From Alteromonadaceae bacterium XY-R5 (GTDB lineage Bacteria > Pseudomonadota > Gammaproteobacteria > Enterobacterales > Alteromonadaceae): a DNA stretch of 64,000 bases. This document shows positions 1 through 9,425 of the stretch, piece by piece. The first letter of the stretch is position 1; every line of letters starts with the position of its first letter. The position numbers and the translations under genes were made by a program. Below the pieces are notes generated by a model, which saw only the letters and a program-made list of their open reading frames with translations, had not been told where the DNA came from and did not search any database. The stretch is taken from the NCBI GenBank assembly GCA_001660395.1, contig LXWE01000003.1, positions 1-64,000 of the forward strand, read 5' to 3'.

Positions 1-31
1 TACCCGAAGGTCTCTCTCAAGCGGGATGCGC

Positions 32-59
32 ATTCTACGCCAACCCTATCAGGAGTCAA
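32..59 (-). promoter_or_regulatory. rRNA operon promoter, proximal copy
   Basis: On the minus strand the site reads TTGACT, a 16-base spacer and TAGAAT, followed by a GC-rich discriminator (GCGC). The 16-base spacer and GC discriminator are typical of growth-rate and stringently controlled rRNA promoters. It faces out of the window, so the rRNA operon itself would lie to the left of base 1; none of it is visible here. Confidence 0.75.
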
Positions 60-196
60 GCGATTTTTTCAAAATTTCTTTCTACTTAATCTCGCTCTAT
101 CCCGCTTCCCGTAAGCCTCCGCAGAGTTCTTACTCAGCGAACCGTAACCCGTTGGTCTTTGATTCCCTGCGGGGTATCCCCCCGGAAGTGCGGCGC

Positions 197-224
197 ATTC
201 TACACGCATCCTAAACACCGTCAA
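197..224 (-). promoter_or_regulatory. rRNA operon promoter, distal copy
   Basis: Second copy of the same architecture on the minus strand: TTGACG, 16 bases, TAGAAT, then GCGCCGC. An AT-rich stretch just upstream (about 226-250) could be an UP element. Two tandem copies about 165 bases apart fit the double promoter arrangement of rRNA operons. Confidence 0.75.
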
Positions 225-387
225 CACCTTATTTTAAAATCCTTTCTGACTGCTTACTTAATGAACGAAACGTTCAAAAAACACCGTTGAACGTGAATTT
301 TATTACTCACATCAAGGATTTTGACTGACGAAAGTACCTATATAAGGCGTATTAGATCGAACCGTAGATAAAGAGCAAAAGGGCCAA

Positions 388-423
388 AAACGCAAAAAGC
401 GGCCCGAGGGCCGCTTTTCTATT
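388..423 (-). terminator. rho-independent terminator after pssA
   Basis: The minus strand reads AAAAGCGGCCC, a TC loop, GGGCCGCTTTTT, then GCGTTTTT. It lies just beyond the pssA stop codon. The A/T flanks make it potentially bidirectional. Confidence 0.8.
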
Positions 424-441
424 TTATGCTAGCAATACAAA

Positions 442-1239
442 CTAAGGCTGTTCTTTGCCTTGCTCGGCTTTTTTCTCATTATCGAAATCCGCGTCATCAC
501 ATGACGTATCGCCGATGACATGTTCCAGCTTTACCTTATCTACTGATTTAAATGTATTGATAGGTCCAGCTAAGGCGTACAACACAAAAGCTATAAACAG
601 CACTAAAGCAGGTTCAGTTGCCACGATGACAAATACCAACATCATTATAAGAAGCGCAACAAACGGTACTTTGCCTTGCCAGTTAACTTCTTTAAACGAG
701 TTGTATTTGAAATTACTTACCATTAATAGGCCCGCTAGCGTAGTAATAAGTGCAACGATAAGTCCGTAATCGTTACCTATGATGTCATATTCCACACCAA
801 CCCAAACTTGACCAACAACTACGGCTGCGGCAGCAGGACTCGCAAGCCCCTGGAAGTATCGCTTATCGGCAATGCCAATTTGCGTGTTGAACCTGGCCAA
901 ACGCAATGCTGCACCAGCAACATAAATAAATGATGCTAACCAGCCTAATTTGCCCAGGTCAGTTAGTCCCCAATTATAAGCCACCAGCGCAGGGGCAATT
1001 CCGAAAGATACCATGTCAGCCATCGAGTCATATTCGGCTCCGAATTCACTTTGTGTATTCGTGATTCGGGCGACACGACCATCAAGACCATCAAAAATCA
1101 TTGCAACGAATACACCAATCGCGGCCGCCTCAAAACGTCCGTTCATAGATGACACAATGGCAAAAAAGCCTGAAAACAATCCAGCCGTTGTCAAAAGGTT
1201 AGGCAGTAAATAGATACCCTTACGTTTTGTCTCTGACAT
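442..1239 (-). CDS. pssA: CDP-diacylglycerol--serine O-phosphatidyltransferase
   Basis: Transfers phosphatidyl from CDP-diacylglycerol to L-serine at the inner membrane, making phosphatidylserine, the precursor of phosphatidylethanolamine. The protein has 265 residues, several membrane segments, and the CDP-alcohol phosphatidyltransferase signature DGLDGRVAR followed by FGAEYDSMAD. This is the integral-membrane (Bacillus-like) class, not the phospholipase-D-like enzyme of E. coli. I start it at the ATG of MSETKRKG because AGGAG lies a few bases upstream; a longer open frame begins 22 codons earlier but has no such site. The tail beyond the last membrane segment is acidic and lysine-rich. It stands alone between two terminators. 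Confidence 0.9.
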   Translation of the reverse strand: MSETKRKGIYLLPNLLTTAGLFSGFFAIVSSMNGRFEAAAIGVFVAMIFDGLDGRVARITNTQSEFGAEYDSMADMVSFGIAPALVAYNWGLTDLGKLGWLASFIYVAGAALRLARFNTQIGIADKRYFQGLASPAAAAVVVGQVWVGVEYDIIGNDYGLIVALITTLAGLLMVSNFKYNSFKEVNWQGKVPFVALLIMMLVFVIVATEPALVLFIAFVLYALAGPINTFKSVDKVKLEHVIGDTSCDDADFDNEKKAEQGKEQP

Positions 1240-1359
1240 TAAATACTCCTGAAAAGATGCGCCGCAAAGATAGCATACTTCTTTGCCTTGGGTTAAGTAT
1301 GACAACGCACAGAAAAGAAAGTTACCTATTTACCCATAGGTAAAAGGCCTTCCACACAT

Positions 1360-1397
1360 AAAAAAGCAGCGCATTCCTTTGGTTTGCACTGCTTTTT
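1360..1397 (-). terminator. terminator after clpB
   Basis: The minus strand forms a stem AAAAAGCAGTGCA / TGCGCTGCTTTTTT with one G-T wobble, ending in a T run, 21 bases beyond the clpB stop. A second small hairpin (TACCTAT / ATAGGTA) lies at 1323-1342. Confidence 0.75.
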
Positions 1398-1418
1398 GAC
1401 TTTATATACAGATTAATC

Positions 1419-3989
1419 TTAATGAATGTCTAAACCATTCTCCCCGGCACTCACATGGATAACACCATCGGCGGCCACTTCACCAGCAAGAATTTTCTGC
1501 GCTAAAGGGTTTTCAATTTCCGTTTGAATAGCTCGTTTTAGCGGACGCGCACCAAACACGGGATCGAATCCCACTTCTGCCAGCTGAAGTAATGCTTCTG
1601 CAGACAAGTCTAAACTATACCCTTTATCTTCCAGTCGCTTGGTAAGAGAAGCCAACTGGATGCGAGCAATAGAAGCAATCTGATCTTTCGCTAACGGATG
1701 GAATACCACAGTGTCATCAATACGGTTGATAAACTCAGGGCGGAAATTTTCAGCCACCACCGACATTACCAGGGACTTCATTTCTTCGTACTGACTTTCC
1801 TGATATTTATCCTGAATAATGTCAGACCCCAGGTTGGAGGTCATAATCACGACCGTATTCTTAAAGTCGACGGTCCGACCCTGACCATCCGTTAAACGTC
1901 CGTCATCCAAAACCTGAAGAAGAATATTGAAAACGTCAGGGTGCGCTTTTTCTACTTCATCTAATAAAATCACTGAATAAGGTTTACGGCGCACAGCTTC
2001 TGTTAAATAGCCCCCCTCTTCATATCCTACATAGCCAGGAGGTGCCCCAACCAAACGTGCGACAGAATGTTTCTCCATAAACTCTGACATATCGATACGT
2101 ACCATGGCATCGGTAGTATCAAACATAAATTCAGCCAACGCTTTACACAATTCGGTTTTACCTACCCCCGTAGGACCTAAAAATAGGAAAGAACCTATCG
2201 GGCGATTCGGATCCGATAGTCCTGCGCGAGAGCGGCGAATCGCATTCGCGACAGCGCATACTGCTTCGTGCTGACCTACCACTTTATTGTGTAAGGCATC
2301 TTCCATTTTCAGAAGCTTGTCTTTTTCACCTTCAAGCATTTTCGATACAGGGATCCCGGTCCAACGCGACAGCACATCGGCAATCTCATTATCTGTAACT
2401 CGGTTTTTAAGCAGCTTAGTTTCTTTTCCTTCAGATTCTGACGCGCGCTCTAACTGTCGTTCCAACTCAGGAATACGTCCGTACTGTAACTCAGACATGC
2501 GACTTAAGTCAGATGCTCTGCGCGCAATCTCTAAATCTAACTTAGCTTGTTCCAGCTCAGATTTAATATGCTGCGTCCCCTGCATCGCTTGCTTTTCATC
2601 ATTCCAGACCGTTTCAAGTTCTTTGTATTTAACCTCGGCCTGTTCACGTTCTAACTCGATAGCTTCTAAACGCTTATGGCTAGCTTCATCTTTTTCTTTC
2701 GCCAGCGCCTGTTCTTCCAGTTTCAGCTGAATAATACGGCGTTCAAGGCGGTCCATATCTTCGGGTTTGGAATCAATCTGCAAACGAATACTAGATGCTG
2801 CTTCATCGATTAAATCGATGGCTTTATCCGGTAACTGGCGATCACTAATATAACGGTGAGATAAGGACGCTGCAGCCACAATGGCCGGATCCGTAATTTC
2901 GACCGAATGGTGTAATTCATAACGCTCTTTTAAGCCTCGTAGAATGGCAATGGTATCTTCTACACTAGGTTGATCCACCAACACCTTCTGGAAACGGCGC
3001 TCCAACGCTGCATCTTTCTCAATGTACTGACGATATTCATCCAACGTTGTGGCACCAACGCAATGCAGTTCTCCCCTGGCAAGAGCAGGTTTTAGCATGT
3101 TACCCGCATCCATGGCACCATCGCCTTTGCCGGCGCCGACCATAGTATGCAACTCATCGATAAACAGAATAACGCGGCCTTCTTCCTTGGCCAGTTCATT
3201 CAGGACCGCTTTTAGACGCTCCTCAAACTCACCACGGTATTTAGCACCAGCCACTAGCGATCCCATATCTAGCGACAACACGCGTTTATTCTTTAAGCCT
3301 TCAGGTACTTCGCCATTCACGATGCGCTGAGCCAACCCTTCAGCGATAGCGGTTTTACCCACACCTGGTTCACCAATCAGCACCGGGTTGTTTTTGGTAC
3401 GACGTTGCAATACCTGAATCGTACGGCGAATTTCATCATCCCGACCAATAACAGGATCCAACTTGCCCTGCTCCGCTCTCTCGGTCAGATCAGAGGTAAA
3501 CTTCTCTAGCGCCTGACGCACATCTTCGGCATTTGGGTCAGTTACTTTCTGACCCCCACGAAGATTTTCAATCGCCTTTTCGATTGCTTGTTCTGTAATA
3601 TTGAGCTGCTTAAAAATTTCGCCCAATTTACCTTTATCCTGGCAGGCTGCCAGCACAAAGATCTCTGAAGTGATGTATTCGTCTTTACGCTTTTGAGCAA
3701 TCTTGTCGCTCAGATTCAACAGCACTACCGTATCTTTTCCTAGCTGAACGTCTCCGCCAATCCCTTCTACACGCGGCAAACGCTCTATCGCTTCTGCCAG
3801 AGCTGAACGCAGGGCATTCACATTAATTTTGGCCTGGTCAAAAAGCGGACGAACTGAACCACCCTGCTGATTCAACAAAGCTGTCATCAAATGCACGGGT
3901 TCAATATATTGATGATCACGCCCTAACGCTAACGACTGGGCATCGGAAATAGCGATCTGAAATTTACTGGTTAATCTATCTAAACGCAT
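1419..3989 (-). CDS. clpB: ATP-dependent disaggregase ClpB (Hsp104 family)
   Basis: Hexameric AAA+ chaperone that works with DnaK to pull proteins out of aggregates after heat shock. The 856 residues match the usual length. The order is: N-terminal repeat domain, first AAA+ module with Walker A GEPGVGKT (about residue 207), coiled-coil middle domain rich in Glu/Lys/Leu (about 410-520), and second AAA+ module with Walker A GPTGVGKT (about 606) and the pore-loop sequence GYVGYEEGG. The ATG at 3989 gives the classical [10 protein letters not shown] start with AGGAG seven bases upstream; a GTG directly before it is less likely. A sigma32-type promoter lies upstream. Confidence 0.97.
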   Translation of the reverse strand: MRLDRLTSKFQIAISDAQSLALGRDHQYIEPVHLMTALLNQQGGSVRPLFDQAKINVNALRSALAEAIERLPRVEGIGGDVQLGKDTVVLLNLSDKIAQKRKDEYITSEIFVLAACQDKGKLGEIFKQLNITEQAIEKAIENLRGGQKVTDPNAEDVRQALEKFTSDLTERAEQGKLDPVIGRDDEIRRTIQVLQRRTKNNPVLIGEPGVGKTAIAEGLAQRIVNGEVPEGLKNKRVLSLDMGSLVAGAKYRGEFEERLKAVLNELAKEEGRVILFIDELHTMVGAGKGDGAMDAGNMLKPALARGELHCVGATTLDEYRQYIEKDAALERRFQKVLVDQPSVEDTIAILRGLKERYELHHSVEITDPAIVAAASLSHRYISDRQLPDKAIDLIDEAASSIRLQIDSKPEDMDRLERRIIQLKLEEQALAKEKDEASHKRLEAIELEREQAEVKYKELETVWNDEKQAMQGTQHIKSELEQAKLDLEIARRASDLSRMSELQYGRIPELERQLERASESEGKETKLLKNRVTDNEIADVLSRWTGIPVSKMLEGEKDKLLKMEDALHNKVVGQHEAVCAVANAIRRSRAGLSDPNRPIGSFLFLGPTGVGKTELCKALAEFMFDTTDAMVRIDMSEFMEKHSVARLVGAPPGYVGYEEGGYLTEAVRRKPYSVILLDEVEKAHPDVFNILLQVLDDGRLTDGQGRTVDFKNTVVIMTSNLGSDIIQDKYQESQYEEMKSLVMSVVAENFRPEFINRIDDTVVFHPLAKDQIASIARIQLASLTKRLEDKGYSLDLSAEALLQLAEVGFDPVFGARPLKRAIQTEIENPLAQKILAGEVAADGVIHVSAGENGLDIH

Positions 3990-4025
3990 CACAACTCTCC
4001 TGCACTTACGCTTTATTGCTAAGAG

Positions 4026-4054
4026 TTATGGGTCTGAGATGTGCAAGTTTCAAG
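4026..4054 (-). promoter_or_regulatory. sigma32 (heat-shock) promoter of clpB
   Basis: The minus strand has CTTGAAA, a 15-base spacer, then CCCATAA, close to the RpoH consensus CTTGAAA-N13-17-CCCCATNT. It lies about 35 bases upstream of the clpB start codon, between pgeF and clpB. Confidence 0.75.
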
Positions 4055-4143
4055 GCCAATGAAAATTTCAAATCAACAGGATTTGAGCCAGATCAAATAG
4101 TTAACGCCAAAATTCACTGACGTTTTTTTATGCAACGGCGAAT

Positions 4144-4887
4144 TTACACAGGAGAAGTCAAGCAAATAGCCGACACCATACGACCGGTATGTTGATATCC
4201 CTGATGTGTGGCGCGACGATGAGAAAAAAAGGTGTGTTCTTCGGCATACGTACAGTGATTCCCACCGTACACCTGAGAGATACCTAAGGTGGCTAATTTA
4301 GCTCTGGCGATAGTGTATAAATCTAATTGAAAACGCCCATTGGGCTTTTCAGTAATTGCGTGAGGATATTGAGAAAATGCGTTTACAACATCGTCGCCAA
4401 CTTCAAAGTTGTGCTGACTAATAGCTGGCCCCAGCCACACCAGAATATCCCTGGCAGGCGCATCAAACTTAGCAATGCTATTTTCAATCACACCATCATG
4501 TAATCCTCGCCACCCCGCATGAATAGCAGCCACCTGAGTGGCCTGCCGATCACACACTAGTAAAGGTAGACAATCTGCGGTCATCACGGCGCAGACGACG
4601 TCAGCTTCACGGGTAAAACTGGCATCTGCGCGCACTGGTGTAAGCAAAGGATTTTCCAGCACGACACATTCGGTCCCATGCACTTGTTCCAACCAGCTAA
4701 ACTTTTCAGAATAAGGCAATAAGACACGATTATGCTGCACGTGGGCAGGATCATCACCCACATGCATGCCTACATTCAGTCCTGAAAAGTTCCCCTGACT
4801 CATCCCCCCCTTGCGGGTTGAACAAAAGGCAAATATGCCCTTTGGGGCCGGCCAGTCAGGTGATATCCATTCAGGCGATGTATTCAT
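4144..4887 (-). CDS. pgeF: peptidoglycan editing factor, multicopper-oxidase-like laccase domain protein
   Basis: Member of the YfiH/PgeF (DUF152) family. Members have been described as polyphenol oxidases, purine nucleoside phosphorylases and, in E. coli, as a factor removing mis-incorporated Ser from peptidoglycan precursors. The metal-ligand motifs are present: ADCLPLLVCD, HAGWRG and CTYAEEHTFFSHRR. I use the ATG at 4887 (MNTSPEW, 247 residues) with GGGA nine bases upstream; an in-frame TTG at 4902 would overlap rluD. It starts 5 bases after the rluD stop, so the two are probably co-transcribed, as in E. coli. Which biochemical activity applies here cannot be read from the sequence. Confidence 0.85.
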   Translation of the reverse strand: MNTSPEWISPDWPAPKGIFAFCSTRKGGMSQGNFSGLNVGMHVGDDPAHVQHNRVLLPYSEKFSWLEQVHGTECVVLENPLLTPVRADASFTREADVVCAVMTADCLPLLVCDRQATQVAAIHAGWRGLHDGVIENSIAKFDAPARDILVWLGPAISQHNFEVGDDVVNAFSQYPHAITEKPNGRFQLDLYTIARAKLATLGISQVYGGNHCTYAEEHTFFSHRRATHQGYQHTGRMVSAICLTSPV

Positions 4888-4892
4888 CAGGA

Positions 4893-5879
4893 TTAATCCC
4901 AATCCTGAGCATTTTCTTTACTGTCAGCTCTTAATACAGCCAGCAAATCCACCATATCCTGAGGAAGTGGTGCTTTCCAGCTCATCCATTCAGACGTAAT
5001 TGGATGAGCAAGCTCAAGCTGCGCCGCATGCAGAGCCTGACGTTTAAAATTCCGCAGCATGTTGACCAATTCCTCGCCAGCAGCACGCGGTGGACGAGGA
5101 CGACCGCCATACAAAGGGTCCCCTACCAGCGGATGACGCAAATGCGACATATGCACACGAATCTGGTGCGTGCGCCCTGTTTCGAGTTTCAGGCGTAAAT
5201 GGGTATGAGCACGGAATTTCTCCATCACCCGGTAATGCGTCACTGCAGGTTTACCGTACTCACGCACAGCCATACTGGTCCGTTTGGTAGGGTGACGCCC
5301 CATCGGCGCATCAACCGTACCACCTGCGACCATAGTGCCGCAGACAACAGCTTCGTATTCCCTGCTAATCTCACGAGCCTGTAGCTGTTCGACCAGATAA
5401 GTCTGTGCCGGAACCGTTTTCGCCACGACCATTAAACCCGTTGTATCTTTATCTAATCGGTGCACGATTCCAGCTCGAGGTACGCTGGCCACTTCCGGTG
5501 CATGTGCAAGCAGTGCGTTCAACACAGTACCATCGGAATTACCCGCCCCCGGGTGCACAACTAAATCAGTGGGTTTATTAATTACCAGAATATGTTCGTC
5601 TTCAAACACGATATCCAGCTTAATATTGTCCTGGGCTTCGTGGCCCGACTGAACGGCTAATTCAGTTTGAATTTCAATCGCTTCGCCACCAATTAATTTC
5701 TCGCGTGGCTTATCCATTACCACCCCATTTACAGTGACCTGTTGGGCCAGAATCCAATCTTTTATACGAGAACGTGAATAATCAGGGAACATTTCGGCTA
5801 AAGCCTGATCTAACCGCTTGCCATACAGGGCATCGGGAACCTGAGCTTGTAGATGAATTTTTTGTTGCGCAATCGCCAT
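4893..5879 (-). CDS. rluD: 23S rRNA pseudouridine(1911/1915/1917) synthase
   Basis: Makes the three pseudouridines of helix 69 in 23S rRNA, which sit at the subunit interface. An S4 RNA-binding domain lies near the N terminus (KRLDQALAEMFPDYSRSRIK). The catalytic motif HRLDKDTTGL holds the essential Asp. The ATG at 5879 gives 328 residues, near the family norm; AGGA lies ten bases upstream. It is divergent from bamD, an arrangement conserved across gammaproteobacteria. Confidence 0.93.
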   Translation of the reverse strand: MAIAQQKIHLQAQVPDALYGKRLDQALAEMFPDYSRSRIKDWILAQQVTVNGVVMDKPREKLIGGEAIEIQTELAVQSGHEAQDNIKLDIVFEDEHILVINKPTDLVVHPGAGNSDGTVLNALLAHAPEVASVPRAGIVHRLDKDTTGLMVVAKTVPAQTYLVEQLQAREISREYEAVVCGTMVAGGTVDAPMGRHPTKRTSMAVREYGKPAVTHYRVMEKFRAHTHLRLKLETGRTHQIRVHMSHLRHPLVGDPLYGGRPRPPRAAGEELVNMLRNFKRQALHAAQLELAHPITSEWMSWKAPLPQDMVDLLAVLRADSKENAQDWD

Positions 5880-6028
5880 TAGCAAGAGGTCCTACAAAAG
5901 TTGAGGTCGATTAATATGTGCATAGCGTTGATCACTAGGGTAGAATGCCCAGCCTAATCGATTCGAGAAAAGCGCTATTCTAACGGAATTTACTGGCGTG
6001 CTAAATCGCCAAAGCAAACAAGTGTCAT

Positions 6029-6889
6029 ATGAATTACATAAAAACATTAAAAAACGTCCTACTCCTCGTAATCTTCGTATCTGTTACCGCCTGTTCTTCT
6101 AAACCGGATGAAGAAGATCTGGTGCTGGCCAATAAAGGGGAAGAAGCCCTTTATCAAGACGCCAGAAAGAGTATAGAACTGGGTAATTTTAATGCAGCAG
6201 TGACTGCACTGAACGCTTTAGATTCTCGTTATCCGTTCGGGGGTTACACCCATCAGGTGCAGCTGGACCTAATCTACTGTAACTACAAAATCGGTAACAC
6301 AGATCAGGCCTTGGCCGTGATTGACCGGTTTGTGCGTCTGAATCCAAATCATTCCGATCTGGATTACGTGCTGTATATGCGTGGCCTGACAAATCAGGAC
6401 GCTGACAAGAACTTATTCCAGGATATGGTTGGTATTGATCGCTCTGACCGCGATCCAGCCAAATCGCGCGAAGCCTTCAACGACTTCCGTAAACTTATCG
6501 AAAAATACCCGAACAGCAAATACGCACCAGATGCGAAAAAGCGCATGGTTGCCATTAAAAACCGCCTGGCGAAATACGAGTTGGCTATCGCAGATTTCTA
6601 CATGCGTAGAGAAGCCTTTATCGCGGCTGCTAACCGCGGGCGTTATGTACTTGAGTACTACCCTGACTCAACCGCGGTACAAAGTGCACTGGAATTAATG
6701 GTCGCAGCCTACGATAAGCTGGATATGCAGCAGCTAAAAGAGAATACCCTGAAGACATTGCGCCTGAACTACCCAGATAGTAAAGCACTGCTGGAAAAAG
6801 AAAAGGATAGTTCATTCCTGTCTTTCTTTACCGGTGATGATGAAGTGGAAGAAACGCCAAGCGAAGACATCAATCCGGAACAGAAGTAA
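6029..6889 (+). CDS. bamD: outer membrane assembly lipoprotein BamD
   Basis: Essential lipoprotein of the BAM complex that inserts beta-barrel proteins into the outer membrane. The signal peptide ends in the lipobox VTAC with Ser-Ser after the Cys, which predicts outer-membrane sorting. The rest is built of TPR-like helical repeats (for example GNFNAAVTALNALDSRYPF) and ends in an acidic tail. At 286 residues it is somewhat longer than E. coli BamD. It is transcribed alone, away from rluD, and ends in a good terminator. Confidence 0.93.
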   Translation: MNYIKTLKNVLLLVIFVSVTACSSKPDEEDLVLANKGEEALYQDARKSIELGNFNAAVTALNALDSRYPFGGYTHQVQLDLIYCNYKIGNTDQALAVIDRFVRLNPNHSDLDYVLYMRGLTNQDADKNLFQDMVGIDRSDRDPAKSREAFNDFRKLIEKYPNSKYAPDAKKRMVAIKNRLAKYELAIADFYMRREAFIAAANRGRYVLEYYPDSTAVQSALELMVAAYDKLDMQQLKENTLKTLRLNYPDSKALLEKEKDSSFLSFFTGDDEVEETPSEDINPEQK

Positions 6890-6901
6890 TTCTAACGTAT
6901 T

Positions 6902-6930
6902 AAAAAACGCGCCTGATGGCGCGTTTTTTT
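6902..6930 (+). terminator. terminator after bamD
   Basis: Stem AAAAAACGCGCC / GGCGCGTTTTTTT around a short loop, immediately after the bamD stop. It also faces the convergent end of the chrR-like gene and may work both ways. Confidence 0.85.
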
Positions 6931-6949
6931 GTGCCTAAATGTCGACACG

Positions 6950-7627
6950 TTATTTCATAAACAAATGGCTAAACGGATTTAATAAACGCGCTAAACCTGA
7001 CGTGAAGTGCAATGGTTTATCCACTAGTGAAAACACCAGACAACCTTCATCAGCATCCGACATAGGCGTATGTTGATGTCGACCATCAAGGAACGTCATA
7101 TCCCCGGTTTCGTAATGGTTTAACCCGTCACTAAATTCGCCATCCAGCACCAGTGTAAGTTCACTACCACGGTGGGTATGTTCAGGTACGCGACCGCCCT
7201 TTTCCATGTAAATGAAGTGAGCGCTACCAACCCCGCCCAGATCTACAGGAGCCTGCCAAAGTTTACCCACTAAGCGACTCCAGTTTCCGGTTTTATGCAC
7301 ATAACGCTGCAGAGTCCTGGGCAGCGCAAAATGGCGACCATCCAGTTCAATCGTTTTTGGATACGATGCACCAATGACGTCGTCAGCTACCAACGGCTTA
7401 GCCATTATGCTGTTTAACATCGCAGCATAGTTACCAGGCATCATATCAAGAGCAGCTATTTCTATTTCAGAATGCGCCTGCTGAGCCTCTATCTCGCGTA
7501 CTTTTTCACGGCACATGGGGCATAAATCCAGGTGTGCAGACACCATCAGATTAGTGCCCGGTTGGCCCTCTCCTGTAGCAAAAGCAAGCAGGTGCGAATG
7601 ATCCGGATGAAAATTAATCTTGCTCAT
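6950..7627 (-). CDS. ChrR-type cupin anti-sigma factor
   Basis: A zinc-dependent anti-sigma factor predicted to hold the adjacent ECF sigma factor inactive until a stress signal (singlet oxygen or organic hydroperoxide in the studied ChrR proteins) releases it. The N-terminal half has the zinc anti-sigma motif with an upstream His and AHLDLCPMC. The C-terminal half is a cupin with metal-ligand motifs PEHTHRGSE and GRHQHTP. The length of 225 residues fits the family. The gene overlaps the sigma gene by 14 bases, which implies translational coupling. Which signal it senses is inferred from the family, not visible here. Confidence 0.9.
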   Translation of the reverse strand: MSKINFHPDHSHLLAFATGEGQPGTNLMVSAHLDLCPMCREKVREIEAQQAHSEIEIAALDMMPGNYAAMLNSIMAKPLVADDVIGASYPKTIELDGRHFALPRTLQRYVHKTGNWSRLVGKLWQAPVDLGGVGSAHFIYMEKGGRVPEHTHRGSELTLVLDGEFSDGLNHYETGDMTFLDGRHQHTPMSDADEGCLVFSLVDKPLHFTSGLARLLNPFSHLFMK

Positions 7628-8225
7628 TTAACATCTCTTTCAAACGTTGTAACCCTAAACGTGTGCGTGATTTCACTGTGCCCAAAGGAACACCTAATTC
7701 GTCCGCCACTTCCTGTTGCGATTTCCCCTCAAAATAAATGGCTTCAAGCACATCTTTTTGCTTCTGGGGTAACGATTCAAAATACTGCTCTACCTGCTCA
7801 AGGGTGATGTTGTGTTCCATACTCAACGCCTTGGGATCAGCCGTTTGTTCAAACAGCACCGGCCACAAATCTTCCGAACAGATATCCTCTTTTCGACTCT
7901 GCTGCTTACGCAACATGTCAAAGCGAATATTCCGGGCAATCGTAAAAATCCAGGTCGATGCCGCACCTTTGTCGGCATTAAACAGGTAAGCCTTTTGCCA
8001 AACATTGGTCATGGTGTCCTGCACCAATTCCATTGCCTGGGCTTCATTTCCAAACTGTTTCAACGCATAAGAGCGCAACCGTGGCGCGAAATGATTAAAC
8101 AAACGCGTAAACGACTGCCGACAGCGGTCATTTGCAACGACATTCAACCAGTGGCAAAGCTTGTCGTTTTCATCTGCCGACATGGTTGCTGAAGTTTGAT
8201 TATCCAATGGGAGTCCAACTAGCAT
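7614..8225 (-). CDS. ECF sigma factor of the RpoE-ChrR (ECF11) type
   Basis: Alternative sigma factor with region 2 (ELVQDTMTNVWQKAY, STWIFTIARNIRFDMLRK) and region 4 (LPQKQKDVLEAIYFEGKSQQEVADELGVPLGTVKSRTRLGL), paired with a ChrR-like anti-sigma gene. Its likely targets are the divergent lipid-modification operon, the LON-domain gene and itself, because all have the same promoter pattern. Start choice is open: ATG 8225 gives 203 residues, and ATG 8183 would remove 14. Neither has an ideal ribosome binding site. It is distinct from the envelope-stress RpoE at 58.7 kb. Confidence 0.92.
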   Translation of the reverse strand: MLVGLPLDNQTSATMSADENDKLCHWLNVVANDRCRQSFTRLFNHFAPRLRSYALKQFGNEAQAMELVQDTMTNVWQKAYLFNADKGAASTWIFTIARNIRFDMLRKQQSRKEDICSEDLWPVLFEQTADPKALSMEHNITLEQVEQYFESLPQKQKDVLEAIYFEGKSQQEVADELGVPLGTVKSRTRLGLQRLKEMLNEQD

Positions 8226-8259
8226 TATCCTGTCACTCTTATACCCTTGTACCCGCTAG

Positions 8260-8285
8260 TACGCAAACTCGGGTCAAAACGATCA
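8260..8285 (-). promoter_or_regulatory. predicted ECF promoter of the sigma/chrR pair
   Basis: The minus strand reads TGATCG-N14-TGCGTA, about 35 bases upstream of the sigma start codon. The same layout recurs at three other places near this operon, which suggests autoregulation. Confidence 0.6.
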
Positions 8286-8310
8286 CATTCTCTGTAAATT
8301 TTTTAACCAG

Positions 8311-8880
8311 TTATTGAATGATGTCATTCAACATTGCCAGCGCAGGCTGATAAGTTGGCTGAGATAGCACACGCTGCTTTTGCGCCGCATCTACAGGTAT
8401 CAACTCTAACCAGCGGTAAATCACCCACAGAGGGTTGGCGAACTCCGGCACATCATAAAGCTGACTGAGCTCTTGATACTTTTCAAACACCTGGAGCAAC
8501 CGCTGATCCAGTGGAAATATATCTTCTGCGCTGTCCGCGCGCTGCCAGGCATCTATTGACTCACACTGACCCACTCTTAGTTCATCTGCCTGGGTATGCA
8601 CAGACTGGATCCGAAAGCAGCTCTCTCCGGCCACGGTAATGCCTAATAAGCCATCCTCAAGTTGATTAAAATCCACAATTCTCGCAAAGGTCCCGATAGG
8701 ATAGATATGCTGATTGAGGGCCTTCTCACCCCTGGCATTGAGCATACAAATCCCTATCCCCGAATTATTTGCACAGGCCTCTTTTACCATTCGCAGATAA
8801 CGAGGTTCGAAAATACGCAATGCCATTCGACCGCCGGGCAATAAATGCGCCGATAACGGAAACAATGGAATCTCGAACAT
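8311..8880 (-). CDS. LON-protease substrate-binding-domain protein
   Basis: The 189 residues correspond to the N-terminal substrate-recognition domain of Lon (MFEIPLFPLSAHLLPGGRMA, then LRIFEPRYLRMV) with no ATPase or protease part. Stand-alone copies are widespread and of unknown function. It lies upstream of the sigma/chrR pair on the same strand. It has its own promoter of the predicted ECF type, so it may belong to the stress regulon; that link is an inference from the shared promoter pattern. Confidence 0.85.
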   Translation of the reverse strand: MFEIPLFPLSAHLLPGGRMALRIFEPRYLRMVKEACANNSGIGICMLNARGEKALNQHIYPIGTFARIVDFNQLEDGLLGITVAGESCFRIQSVHTQADELRVGQCESIDAWQRADSAEDIFPLDQRLLQVFEKYQELSQLYDVPEFANPLWVIYRWLELIPVDAAQKQRVLSQPTYQPALAMLNDIIQ

Positions 8881-8914
8881 AAAGCCCCCAAAAAAACTGG
8901 TTTGAGCATAGTTT

Positions 8915-8940
8915 TACGCACTAAATTGAAATTTGGATCT
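8915..8940 (-). promoter_or_regulatory. predicted ECF promoter of the LON-domain gene
   Basis: The minus strand reads AGATCC-N14-TGCGTA, one mismatch in the -35 relative to the other copies. It is back to back with the plus-strand promoter at 8948, only 7 bases apart. Confidence 0.5.
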
Positions 8941-8947
8941 ATTCAGT

Positions 8948-8973
8948 TGATCCGGATTCTGGTTTGATAAGTA
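8948..8973 (+). promoter_or_regulatory. predicted ECF promoter of the lipid-modification operon
   Basis: TGATCC-N14-TAAGTA lies 30 bases upstream of the first gene. TGATC-type -35 elements are reported for RpoE-ChrR promoters in Rhodobacter. The expected start near 8980 leaves a short leader containing the AGGA ribosome binding site at 8991-8994. Confidence 0.65.
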
Positions 8974-9002
8974 AAAGGAGATGTCCAGCAAGGAAAAAAT
9001 AA

Positions 9003-9425
9003 ATGACCATCTATCAAAGATTTACAGAACTTTATCAACAACTAAATCAGGAAAGCATCACGCAACTGGGTTGCGTATATGCCGACAAGATTTCCTTTGT
9101 TGATCCAGTAAATCAACTCAATGGATTGTCACAACTGCAGCGCTACTTTGCTGACCTACTCGAAAATACGCTGGAATGCCGATTCAAGATCATACGCTGG
9201 CAAATAGAAGAACAGCAGGCTTTTGTGACCTGGGTAATGGAGTTTCGCCATCCTAACATCGCCAAGGGCCAAACAATCCGCGTGAACGGCTGCTCTGAAC
9301 TAACAACTGAAAACGACAAGATTATCCACCAGCGAGACTATTACGACATGGGCGAGATGCTATATGAGCATCTTCCCCTGCTTGGTCGTATTATTCGTTG
9401 GCTAAAAAGCAGATTGCAGTTATGA
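9003..9425 (+). CDS. NTF2-like (SnoaL-type) protein
   Basis: Small 140-residue protein with the cone-shaped alpha+beta NTF2 fold, recognisable from the N-terminal helices, the FVDPVNQLNGLSQLQRYF segment and the closing beta strands (VTWVMEFRH). Such proteins bind or turn over small hydrophobic ligands, but no catalytic role can be assigned. It is the first gene of the operon, with AGGA eight bases before the ATG. Its stop overlaps the next start (ATGA), so the two are translationally coupled. Confidence 0.8.
   Translation: MTIYQRFTELYQQLNQESITQLGCVYADKISFVDPVNQLNGLSQLQRYFADLLENTLECRFKIIRWQIEEQQAFVTWVMEFRHPNIAKGQTIRVNGCSELTTENDKIIHQRDYYDMGEMLYEHLPLLGRIIRWLKSRLQL

Noticed and set aside
455-769. 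Plus-strand frame opposite pssA
   Set aside because: It mirrors a clearly coding gene, has no ribosome binding site and no recognisable domain.
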